The position numbers and the translations under genes are program-made. This document shows, in pieces, positions 7,771 through 14,984 of a stretch of DNA of 16,368 bases. Numbering within the stretch: the first letter of the stretch is position 1; every line of letters begins with the position of its first letter. This stretch comes from JBJHBY01 sp050485745 (GTDB lineage: Bacteria > Pseudomonadota > Gammaproteobacteria > Pseudomonadales > CAMLJR01), in NCBI GenBank assembly GCA_050485745.1, contig JBJHBY010000055.1, positions 1 through 16,368 on the forward strand. Direction: 5' to 3'. A model generated the notes under the pieces. It was not told the origin of the DNA. It saw nothing but the letters and a program-made list of their open reading frames with translations, and did not search any database.

Positions 7771-7776
7771 GACACG

Positions 7777-8847
7777 ATGACAATGCGCATCCTTTACGGC
7801 GTACAGGGTACCGGCAATGGCCATATCAGCCGCGCCCGCAAGATGGCCGCGCACCTGCGGCAACGCGGTGCCGAGACGACCTTCCTGTTCAGTGGAAGGG
7901 CAACCGCCGGATTGTTCGAAATGGAGGCGTTCGGCGCCTTCCTGCACCGGCAGGGGCTGACCTTCATCACCCGGGACGGCGGTATCGACCCCCTGTCCAC
8001 CCTGATCGAGGCCCGCCCGCTGCGCTTTCTGAGGGATATCCGCGAGCTCGATCCCAGGGGCTACGACCTGGTCGTCACCGATTTCGAGCCGGTCAGCGCC
8101 TGGGCGGCGCGACGCCGGGGTGTCCCGGTCGTCGGCATCGGCCACCAGTACGCCTTCCGGCACGCCGTACCCATGGCCGGGGATCGCTGGCACAGTCGCA
8201 CCATCATGCGCCACTTTGCTCCCGCGGATATCGCCGTGGGCCTGCACTGGCATCCCTTCGGCGCCCCGGTACTGCCGCCCATCATCGATACCGGCCTGAC
8301 ACGCGATGCCAGCGACGGCCGCACGCTGGTCTACCTGCCCTTCGAAAACCAGTCCACGGTGACACGCCTGCTCAGCCACTTCCCCGCACACCATTTCGTG
8401 CAGTATGCGCCGGGGCTGGAGGACAGCCGCCATGCCAACGTCGACCTGCGCCGTACCTGCCTCGAGGGCTTTCGGCGCGACCTCTGCCGGGCTCGGGCGG
8501 TGATCTGCAATGCGGGCTTCGAACTGGTCAGCGAATGCCTGCATCTGGGGCTGCCGGTCCTGGTGAAACCCTTGCGCGGGCAAATGGAACAGGCCTCCAA
8601 CGCCGCGGCGCTGCGGCGTCTGGGCTGGGGGAGCAGCTGCGAGCAGCTTGACGAGGTTGCACTCGGCGAATGGCTGGTCTCACCCGCAGCACCGCCCGCA
8701 CTGCGTTATCCCGATGTCGCCTCCCACCTTGCAGACTGGCTGCTGGCGGGTGCGTGTGACGACCTCTCCGAGCTGTTCGAAATCCTTTGGCAAGGCATTC
8801 CCGAACCCACTGTCCGCTGCCCGACGCCGCTTCCCGCACACGCCTGA
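7777..8847 (+). CDS. MJ1255/VC2487-family glycosyltransferase
   Basis: A 356-aa cytoplasmic GT-B-like protein. The N-terminal RILYGVQGTGNGHISRA (from residue 4) is the hallmark glycine-rich acceptor-side loop of the MJ1255/VC2487 family. The C-terminal NAGFELVSECLHLGLP...EQASNA region (about 244-285) resembles the nucleotide-sugar binding region of MurG/MGDG-synthase-like transferases. No membrane span is evident. An ATG two codons later (7783) is an alternative start; neither has a strong Shine-Dalgarno, consistent with coupling to the PAP2 gene 6 bp upstream. Family members are conserved but poorly characterised. A role in glycolipid or envelope polysaccharide synthesis is inferred from the neighbours (PAP2, LpxH-like and OlsF-like proteins). 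Confidence 0.85.
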   Translation: MTMRILYGVQGTGNGHISRARKMAAHLRQRGAETTFLFSGRATAGLFEMEAFGAFLHRQGLTFITRDGGIDPLSTLIEARPLRFLRDIRELDPRGYDLVVTDFEPVSAWAARRRGVPVVGIGHQYAFRHAVPMAGDRWHSRTIMRHFAPADIAVGLHWHPFGAPVLPPIIDTGLTRDASDGRTLVYLPFENQSTVTRLLSHFPAHHFVQYAPGLEDSRHANVDLRRTCLEGFRRDLCRARAVICNAGFELVSECLHLGLPVLVKPLRGQMEQASNAAALRRLGWGSSCEQLDEVALGEWLVSPAAPPALRYPDVASHLADWLLAGACDDLSELFEILWQGIPEPTVRCPTPLPAHA

Positions 8848-8863
8848 GGCGCCTCCGGCACAT

Positions 8864-8871
8864 GCTACAAT
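8864..8871 (+). promoter_or_regulatory. Extended -10 promoter of the antiporter gene
   Basis: TGCTACAAT (8863-8871) is a near-consensus extended -10 element (TGn plus TACAAT, the hexamer at 8866-8871). A -35 hexamer at the right spacing is weak, as allowed for extended -10 promoters. The predicted start near 8878 gives a leader of about 20 nt that contains the GGAG Shine-Dalgarno (8888-8891). This would let the antiporter gene be expressed separately from the glycosyltransferase gene ending at 8847. Confidence 0.5.
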
Positions 8872-8898
8872 GGCCCGCCAGAAGACGGAGCGGACCGG

Positions 8899-10626
8899 AT
8901 GACCACCCTCTCGATCCTTTGGGTCGGCGCATTGCTGTTGCTGGTCAGCATTGTTCTCACACCCCTTTCCACCCGCATCGGCCTTCCGGTGCTGCTGCTT
9001 TTCCTCGCAGTCGGCATGCTCGCGGGCGTGGACGGTGCCGGCGGCATTCGCTTTGATGATTTCGAGACCGCCTTTCTGGTGGGCAACCTGGCGCTGGCGG
9101 TCATCCTGCTCGACGGCGGCATGCGCACCCGCGCACAGACCTTTCGTGTGGCACTGCGCCCCGCCGCCACACTGGCCACCCTCGGTGTCCTGATCACAGC
9201 ACTGATCACGGGTGCCGCCGCCATCTGGCTGCTGCAACTGCCGCCGCTGGTGGGCCTGCTGATGGGCGCCATCGTCGCCTCCACCGATGCCGCCGCGGTC
9301 TTCGCCCTGTTGCAGGGGCGCGGCCTGAACCTCAACGAGCGGGTCAGTGCGACCCTGGAGATCGAGTCCGGCAGTAACGACCCGATGGCCATCTTCCTGA
9401 CCGTGCTGCTGTTGCAGCTGATCGCGCTGCCGGACCCTGCCCTGAACCTGTCCGTTGCAGTCATGCTGGTGCAGCAATTCGGGCTGGGAGCTCTGGCCGG
9501 CCTCGCCGGTGGCTGGCTGCTGACACAGTTGGTCAGGCGCCTGGAACTGGCGCCGGGGCTGTACTCCCTGCTGGTGGTGGCCGGGGGCATTCTGGTGTTC
9601 TCACTCACCGGCGTCGTCGGCGGCAGTGGCTTCATCGCCATTTACCTCGCCGGCCTGGTGCTGGGCAACAGCGGCCTGCCCACCCTGCCCAATATTCTGC
9701 AGGTCCACGACGGCCTGGCCTGGCTGGCACAACTGGGCCTGTTCCTGATCCTCGGGCTGCTGGTGACCCCCTCACAGATGCTGGATCAGGCGCTGCCGGC
9801 GCTCGGCGTGGCCCTGGTGCTGATCTTCCTCGCACGCCCGCTCGCTGTCGCGGCCTGCCTCTGGCCCTTCGGCTTCAACCCCCGGGAGCAGGCCTACCTC
9901 GGCTGGGTGGGCCTGCGCGGCGCGGTGCCCATCGTGCTGGCGCTGTTCCCGATCATGGCGCAGATTCCGGAAGCCGGGTTGCTGTTCAACGTCACCTTCT
10001 TCGTAGTGCTCGTGTCCCTGTTGATCCAGGGCACCACCCTGGCCCCGATGGCGCGGCTGCTGCGCCTTGAGGTACCGGCACCCCGACTGCCAACGCGGCG
10101 GCTGCCCCTGCAACTGCCGGACGCCCCCGACCAGGAGCTGTTTCTGCTGCCGATGCGGGAATCCCGCTTTGACAGGCCACCCCGGGTGTCCGCACTGAAA
10201 CTGCCCGCTGGCACCCATCTGGTCTGCGTCTTTCGCAGCGGCGAACACCAGGTGCCGGATAGCGGGATGCAACTGCAAGGTGACGACTGGCTGGCCATCA
10301 TTGGCAGCGGGCGCCACGCCGAGGCTCTGGGCAAGCTGCTGCGAGCGACGGAGACCACGGCCAAGCTCGACCCGCGGCAGTTCTTCGGCGAGTTCGTGTT
10401 GGCGGGAAGTACCCGCCTGAGCGATCTCGAACAGTTCTACGGCATCACCATACCGGTCGGCGAAACGGACTGCACCCTGTCGCAGCTCATCGCCCGGCAC
10501 CATCGCGGGCATCCGGTCGTGGGGGATACCGTCTCCGTTGGGCCTCTGCGACTGGTGGTAATGGCCGTCCGGGGCGACCAGGTACAGCGCGTCGGCCTCA
10601 AGCTGTCGCCACGCCAGGAGGCGTGA
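8899..10626 (+). CDS. nhaP2: Potassium/proton antiporter, NhaP2 (CvrA) type
   Basis: A 575-aa protein, close to the length of E. coli CvrA. The N-terminal ~390 residues form a CPA1 Na_H_Exchanger domain with about 12 membrane helices. It includes the STDAAAVFALL segment (T129-D130) and ESGSNDPMAIF (N160-D161), the ND pair expected at the ion-binding site. A cytoplasmic RCK_C/TrkA_C domain (about 400-485) and a CorC_HlyC-like domain (about 485-570) follow, the arrangement known from NhaP2. Members exchange K+ (and sometimes Na+) for H+ and protect against high potassium or low osmolarity. A GGAG lies before the ATG and an extended -10 promoter is present. The 3' end overlaps the convergent OlsF-like gene by 29 bp. 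Ion preference cannot be decided from the sequence. Confidence 0.92.
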   Translation: MTTLSILWVGALLLLVSIVLTPLSTRIGLPVLLLFLAVGMLAGVDGAGGIRFDDFETAFLVGNLALAVILLDGGMRTRAQTFRVALRPAATLATLGVLITALITGAAAIWLLQLPPLVGLLMGAIVASTDAAAVFALLQGRGLNLNERVSATLEIESGSNDPMAIFLTVLLLQLIALPDPALNLSVAVMLVQQFGLGALAGLAGGWLLTQLVRRLELAPGLYSLLVVAGGILVFSLTGVVGGSGFIAIYLAGLVLGNSGLPTLPNILQVHDGLAWLAQLGLFLILGLLVTPSQMLDQALPALGVALVLIFLARPLAVAACLWPFGFNPREQAYLGWVGLRGAVPIVLALFPIMAQIPEAGLLFNVTFFVVLVSLLIQGTTLAPMARLLRLEVPAPRLPTRRLPLQLPDAPDQELFLLPMRESRFDRPPRVSALKLPAGTHLVCVFRSGEHQVPDSGMQLQGDDWLAIIGSGRHAEALGKLLRATETTAKLDPRQFFGEFVLAGSTRLSDLEQFYGITIPVGETDCTLSQLIARHHRGHPVVGDTVSVGPLRLVVMAVRGDQVQRVGLKLSPRQEA

Positions 10627-12349
10627 GGGCTCCATCATCACGCCCGATTGCCTCGGCCAGGGCATCCTCGCCAAAGTAGCGGCGACGCCGATGGGGCTTG
10701 AGCCGGGAGAGATCGACCAGAACCAGGCCATCGATGCAGTCGGCGAATTCGGCATCGACGTTGAAGCCGGCGAACTGGACACCTTCGACCTCGCACAATT
10801 CGGTGTACTGCTTGTACAGGGTCGGTACGCTGACCCCCAGCTCCGCCAGCCGCGCCTTGAGCATGACGAACGCCTCTTCGCCCGACAACCCCTCCCAGCA
10901 GTCCGGCGTCTCGGCACACCAGGGTGTGCGTGGCGACGCCCAGCCACATTGGGCCGGGTAGTAGCGACGGTAGTAGCTGACCAGCAGGGCCTTGGCCGCT
11001 GCCGGATAGCGATTGGACAGACTCACGGGGCCGAACAGGTAACGCACCTCCGGGTAGCGACGCAGGTAGGCAGCCACCCCGCTCCAGAGTTCGTCCAGGC
11101 TGCGGCGCCCCCAGTACGACGGCTGCACAAAGCTGCGGCCGAGCTCGACACCGCGCTCGCGGTAGGGCCCGGCTGCCGGATGCCACTCGAACAGGCTTTC
11201 GCTGTAGAGTGCTCCCCGCGCCGCGGCGGCGCGCACCAGGCGATAGGCACCCACCAGTTCCAGCGCCTCGTCATCCCAGAGCAGGATGTGGTCATACCAG
11301 CTGTCCCAGGCATCGATATCGCGACGCCGGCCGGTGCCCTCGCCCACGGCGCGGAAGCTGATCTCGCGCAGACGCCCGAGTTCACGCATCAGCGCCGAAT
11401 CACCTTCGTATCGGTAGAGAAAGATTGCACGCCCCTCGCGGGTATCGCCGAGATGCTCGCAGGCGCGAATCTCACGACGCAACTGCTGACGGTCCTCGGG
11501 GTGGGCAATGGCCTCGGCGGCGGCACGAAAGCAGCCCTCGCCGCGGTGTCGGCCAATCTTGTAGACATGGCGCCGGAACAGCTTCACCAGGGCGCGCTGA
11601 TCCACAGGCAGGCTGGCATAGCAGGCGTGCTCCACCGCATGCCCGATGCGCACGCGCACCTCACTGCGCGCATGCTTGAACATCTCCCGCACCAGCCACA
11701 GGGTAGACAACGGCCGCGACAACAGCGACAGCGCATAGAACAGCATGGAATTGCGAGCATCGACGTGAACCGGCAGGATCGGTGCCTGGCTGCGCCGCGC
11801 AAAGCGCAGGAAACCATGGCGCCAGTGCCCGTCGCGTACCCCTCTGGGCCCCATGCGAGACACCTCCCCCGCCGGGAAGATGATCACCGCGCCTTCCTGC
11901 TGCAGATGCTTCTCGATCGCCCGCAGATGATCCCGATGGGTTCGCTGACCCATGTTGTCGACCGGCAGAAGCAGGGAAGACAACGGTTCCAGCTGGGCCA
12001 GCACCTCGTTCGCGACCACACGCACGTCGCGGCGCACTTCCCCAACCAGCTTGAGCAGGGCGAGCCCATCGAGGCTGCCGATGGGGTGGTTGGCAACGAT
12101 GACGACCCGCCCGCACACGGGTATGCGCTCACGCTCCCGTCCGCTGACGGCAATGCTGAAGTCGAAATGCTCCAGCACCTGGTCAACAAAATCGAAACCG
12201 CGCAGGTGTGGATAGCGCAAGGCGAAGCGCTGGAATTCCGATTCCCGGAACAGTACCCGCAGCAAGGCGATCAGCCCTCTGCGCATCACCGGGCTGCGCG
12301 CCTCCAGACCGGGAAAGCGCGAGCTGATCACCTGCTCCACGGAAATCAT
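10598..12349 (-). CDS. olsF: OlsF-like two-domain acyltransferase (aminolipid synthase)
   Basis: A 583-aa fusion. The N-terminal half (about 70-260) is PlsC/lysophospholipid acyltransferase-like, with ANHPIGSLDG (H88, D94) and IFPAGEVSRMG (about 157-167) as acyl-CoA/ACP transfer motifs. The C-terminal half (about 295-500) is a GNAT/OlsB ('hemolysin')-like N-acyltransferase with FRAVGEGTG...DIDAWDSWYDHILLWD and VGAYRLV. This two-domain order matches OlsF, which makes ornithine lipids by N- then O-acylation. Glycine lipids or another aminolipid are possible alternatives, so the symbol is tentative. The ATG at 12349 is chosen because GGGGAG lies 7 nt upstream and it overlaps the stop of the LpxH-like gene as ATGA, a translational-coupling junction. 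The C-terminal ~100 residues are less familiar. Ornithine lipids are often induced by phosphate limitation; I see no clear Pho box. Confidence 0.8.
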   Translation of the reverse strand: MISVEQVISSRFPGLEARSPVMRRGLIALLRVLFRESEFQRFALRYPHLRGFDFVDQVLEHFDFSIAVSGRERERIPVCGRVVIVANHPIGSLDGLALLKLVGEVRRDVRVVANEVLAQLEPLSSLLLPVDNMGQRTHRDHLRAIEKHLQQEGAVIIFPAGEVSRMGPRGVRDGHWRHGFLRFARRSQAPILPVHVDARNSMLFYALSLLSRPLSTLWLVREMFKHARSEVRVRIGHAVEHACYASLPVDQRALVKLFRRHVYKIGRHRGEGCFRAAAEAIAHPEDRQQLRREIRACEHLGDTREGRAIFLYRYEGDSALMRELGRLREISFRAVGEGTGRRRDIDAWDSWYDHILLWDDEALELVGAYRLVRAAAARGALYSESLFEWHPAAGPYRERGVELGRSFVQPSYWGRRSLDELWSGVAAYLRRYPEVRYLFGPVSLSNRYPAAAKALLVSYYRRYYPAQCGWASPRTPWCAETPDCWEGLSGEEAFVMLKARLAELGVSVPTLYKQYTELCEVEGVQFAGFNVDAEFADCIDGLVLVDLSRLKPHRRRRYFGEDALAEAIGRDDGALTPPGVATA

Positions 12350-13203
12350 GTGCGCACTCCCCTGGCCATGGCACCGGGAACACCCAGCTGTGCCACCTGT
12401 GCCAGCACCTCGTCGTTGCTCGCCGCCAGTTGCCGGATGGAGTGGCACTGTTCACTCCAGTGCAGGATGTCGAGGCGACCGCTGGCGTCTTCCACCAGAG
12501 CGGTGCAGCTTTCCACCCAGTCACCGTCATTGCAGTAGAGCAGGCCATCCACCATGCGCATTTCCGCCTTGTGGATGTGGCCACAGACCACACCATCGAG
12601 GCCGCGGCGGCGCGCTTCGGCAACGGCAGCGTGCTCAAAGATCTCGATGGCCTCGCGGGCATTGCGCACCCGGGTCTTCAGGTAAGCGGCCAGGGACCAG
12701 TAATCGAGACCCAGCCTCCGGCGCAGACGATTGGTCCAGCGATTCACGAACAACAGTGCATCGTAGGCGGCATCGCCGAACAGTCGCGCCACCGGTCCAA
12801 GGCGGATATGACCGTCCAGGCAATCACCATGGAACAGCAGCAGGCTGCGACCATCAGCGGTAACGTGCAGGGTCTCGCGCAGGATCTCCACCGGGCCAAG
12901 GCAGTGGCCGATATAGTCGCGCATGGTCTCGTCGTGGTTTCCCGGCACATACACAACACGAGTACCGTTACGCGCCATATCGAAGATTCTGCGCAGCACA
13001 TCGTAGTGGGCCGCCGGCCAGCACAACTGCCGGCGCAGTGCCCAGAAATCGACAACATCACCCAGCAGATAGAGGGTTTCACACTGAACGCGCTGGAGAA
13101 AATCCAGCAGATAGGTGGCCTTGCAGTCCTTGTAGCCCAGATGAATGTCGGAAAGCCAGACGGTGCGCATCTGCAACTGATCGCCGATCGGCCGGGTGGT
13201 CAT
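12346..13203 (-). CDS. LpxH-like metallophosphoesterase (UDP-2,3-diacylglucosamine diphosphatase family)
   Basis: A 285-aa calcineurin-like phosphoesterase with a complete metal-binding set: SDIHLG (D19, H21), GDVVDFW (D49), GNHD (N89-H90), HGD (H125) and GHIH (H209, H211). The overall layout and a helical insertion after HGD resemble the COG2908/LpxH group. True LpxH cleaves UDP-2,3-diacylglucosamine to lipid X, but E. coli LpxH has GNRD where this has GNHD and is shorter (240 aa). A related lipid or nucleotide phosphatase is therefore equally possible. The start at 13203 has GAGG upstream; a Met at residue 12 is an alternative. The gene overlaps the OlsF-like gene by 4 nt, which points to a shared lipid job (inference). 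A TTGACT (13281-13276) could be a -35, but no good -10 follows. Confidence 0.85.
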   Translation of the reverse strand: MTTRPIGDQLQMRTVWLSDIHLGYKDCKATYLLDFLQRVQCETLYLLGDVVDFWALRRQLCWPAAHYDVLRRIFDMARNGTRVVYVPGNHDETMRDYIGHCLGPVEILRETLHVTADGRSLLLFHGDCLDGHIRLGPVARLFGDAAYDALLFVNRWTNRLRRRLGLDYWSLAAYLKTRVRNAREAIEIFEHAAVAEARRRGLDGVVCGHIHKAEMRMVDGLLYCNDGDWVESCTALVEDASGRLDILHWSEQCHSIRQLAASNDEVLAQVAQLGVPGAMARGVRT

Positions 13204-13340
13204 GCCTCGGGTCCTCGCTTGGGTGCCCGGGGCCTCAACTTAGGCGATCAGGATGACGCTGCGATGATCGTTGCGAGTCAATGGTGTGACAGCGAAAAGC
13301 CGAAATGGGGGAATGCGGCACAGGGAGGCACCAGCCGGCC

Positions 13341-13691
13341 TCAGGAAGCGGCACTTCCGGAGGAGGCTCGCAACTCCTCCAGAAGCGCCTTCAGCTCCTG
13401 CATCGCCGCCGGGGGGAACAGGCGACCGCTGTCGCGCGGCTCGCCATAGCGCTCCTCGATATCAAGGCAGCGCAGGCGCAGTGCCTCCAGTTCGGGGTCG
13501 TGGCGCAAGGGAATACCGGTAAAGACGGTCCAGTCGGCAGCTGTGGCACGCTCATCCTGCACCAGTTCCAGAAGACGAATCACCTGCTCCCGCTGCAGGC
13601 GATAGCGCGGAGTACTCACCCGGGTAAACAACCACACCAGAACACCCACCAGCAGCACCGCCAGCAACAGGGTCAGCAGCCATTGACTCAC
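13341..13691 (-). CDS. Small single-pass membrane protein, function unknown
   Basis: A 116-aa protein starting at GTG 13691, with a strong GGGGAGG 7 nt before it inside the end of the MFS gene. Only 2 nt separate the MFS stop (TAG) from the GTG. Residues 4-22 are a strongly hydrophobic segment (WLLTLLLAVLLVGVLVWLF), followed by RVSTPRYRLQREQVIRLLE, so it is an N-anchored protein with a roughly 93-residue soluble tail. The tail is charged and partly helical, with DWTVFTGIPLRHDPELEALR and an acidic C-terminal helix. I do not recognise a domain. Translational coupling suggests a partner or accessory of the efflux pump, but that is inference. The codon structure is good and the start is well supported. 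Confidence 0.75.
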   Translation of the reverse strand: MSQWLLTLLLAVLLVGVLVWLFTRVSTPRYRLQREQVIRLLELVQDERATAADWTVFTGIPLRHDPELEALRLRCLDIEERYGEPRDSGRLFPPAAMQELKALLEELRASSGSAAS

Positions 13692-13693
13692 TT

Positions 13694-14887
13694 CTACACC
13701 TCCCCGCGACGATGCCCGTCCTGCCTCCATTGCAACAGCGCAAACAGCAGCAGCGAGCCCGCTGAAACCGCGCTGATGGTGGCCGTCATCGGCAGAGCGG
13801 TTTCCGCCAGCAACAAGCCCACCACCACACCGGCGACGGCGGCAAAGCCCATCTGCACGAAACCCATCAGGGCGGATGCCGTCCCCGCCATGTCGGGGAA
13901 AGGCGCCAGCGCCGCCGCCATGGCGTGCGGCATGGCAATGCCAACCGCCGCTGTGTACAGCGCCATCGGCCCGATCACCGAAAGCGGATGTGGCCACCAC
14001 TGTACCAGCAACAGCATGGAAAGGCCGGCCAGGAGCCCCAGCCCGGAACCCGCAAGCATCAGCCAACCCGCGCCCAGGCGCACACTGACGCGGATAGTGA
14101 ACAGATTGCCGGCAATATACCCGGCAACAATGAACATGAACCAGTAGCCAAACTGGTGAGCAGGCACGTCGAACAGGCCAATCAGCACAAAGCTGGACCC
14201 GGAGATAAAGGCAAACGCGCCGGCGTAAAGCAGCGAGGCCGCGACCACATGCCCCATGAACATGCCACTGGAGGACAATCGCGAGAAATTGCGCAGAATG
14301 ACCCGGGCGCGCAGGGGCTGGCGCACCGGCAGGGATTCCGGCAGCCACAGCCACAGCGCCACGATGCCGATCAGGCCATAGACCAGAAGAAACCAGAAGA
14401 TCGATGACCAGGGTAGAACCAGCAGCATCCAGCCACCCAGGGTCGGCGCAATCACCGGTGCCAGGGCCATGATGGCGGCCATCAAGGCCAGGGGGCGGGC
14501 GGCGGCGGCACCATGGATATCCCGGACCATGGCGCGCCCCAGGGTCGGCCCGGTGCAGGCCCCCACCCCCTGCAGGAAACGAAACGCGATCAAGGTTTCG
14601 ATATCACGCGCCAGAGCACAGCCGATGGATGCCAGGCAGAAAATCATCAGGCCACCCAGCAGCACCGGCTTGCGACCGTAGCGGTCCGCCAGGGGCCCGC
14701 ACACCAGGTGAAACAGGGCGAAACCCACCAGGTAGCTGCTGATCGTCAGCTGCACCTCCGACACACTGGAGGAAAAGCGCTCCACCATCGCCGGCAGGGC
14801 AGGCAGGTACATATCCGTCGACAGCGGGCCAAGCGCCACGAAGGCGGACAGCAGCAGGATCAGCCAGCGGGAATCTTTGGCCAGCAC
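13694..14887 (-). CDS. Bcr/CflA-family MFS drug-efflux transporter
   Basis: A 397-aa, 12-helix major facilitator. The STDMYLPALP segment (23-32) is typical of the DHA1 Bcr/CflA group. MFS motif A appears as GPLADRYGRKP (64-74), and the GACTGPTLGRAMVRD segment (about 109-123) contributes further group-specific identity. Such pumps export drugs such as bicyclomycin, sulfonamides or chloramphenicol, or small metabolites such as cysteine, by proton antiport; the actual substrate is unknown here. The start is GTG at 14887, with GAGG 7 nt upstream. It is coupled to the 116-aa membrane-protein gene downstream (2-nt gap). The terminator-like hairpin at 14917-14946 separates it from the thiolase gene, so it probably has its own promoter, although I cannot point to one. 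Confidence 0.9.
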   Translation of the reverse strand: MLAKDSRWLILLLSAFVALGPLSTDMYLPALPAMVERFSSSVSEVQLTISSYLVGFALFHLVCGPLADRYGRKPVLLGGLMIFCLASIGCALARDIETLIAFRFLQGVGACTGPTLGRAMVRDIHGAAAARPLALMAAIMALAPVIAPTLGGWMLLVLPWSSIFWFLLVYGLIGIVALWLWLPESLPVRQPLRARVILRNFSRLSSSGMFMGHVVAASLLYAGAFAFISGSSFVLIGLFDVPAHQFGYWFMFIVAGYIAGNLFTIRVSVRLGAGWLMLAGSGLGLLAGLSMLLLVQWWPHPLSVIGPMALYTAAVGIAMPHAMAAALAPFPDMAGTASALMGFVQMGFAAVAGVVVGLLLAETALPMTATISAVSAGSLLLFALLQWRQDGHRRGEV

Positions 14888-14916
14888 AGGGCGACCTCAA
14901 GGATGACGATAAACGC

Positions 14917-14946
14917 ACAAGCCCGGAGCATCCACCCCGGGCTTGT
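14917..14946 (-). terminator. Hairpin terminator behind the thiolase gene
   Basis: ACAAGCCCGG (14917-14926) and CCGGGCTTGT (14937-14946) form a perfect 10-bp stem with a 10-nt loop. Read on the minus strand it lies 38 bp after the thiolase stop and is followed by GCGTTTATCG, a weak T-rich stretch. That fits an intrinsic terminator separating the thiolase from the downstream MFS gene, although the T-tract is short. Confidence 0.55.
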
Positions 14947-14984
14947 CGACAGGGCAAGGCAGCGAGGAAGGACCCCGCCCGGAT

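Noticed and set aside
10691..12538. 615-codon open frame on the plus strand, antisense to the OlsF-like gene
   Set aside because: It mirrors the high-GC codon bias of the real gene, is rich in Gln/His/Ala/Pro without any recognisable domain, and has no ribosome site. The minus-strand frame has clear acyltransferase motifs.
13341..14354. Long 337-codon version of the small membrane-protein frame, extending into the MFS gene
   Set aside because: The upstream part overlaps the MFS coding sequence in another frame and has shadow-like composition. The GTG at 13691 with its strong Shine-Dalgarno and the hydrophobic N-terminus mark the real start.
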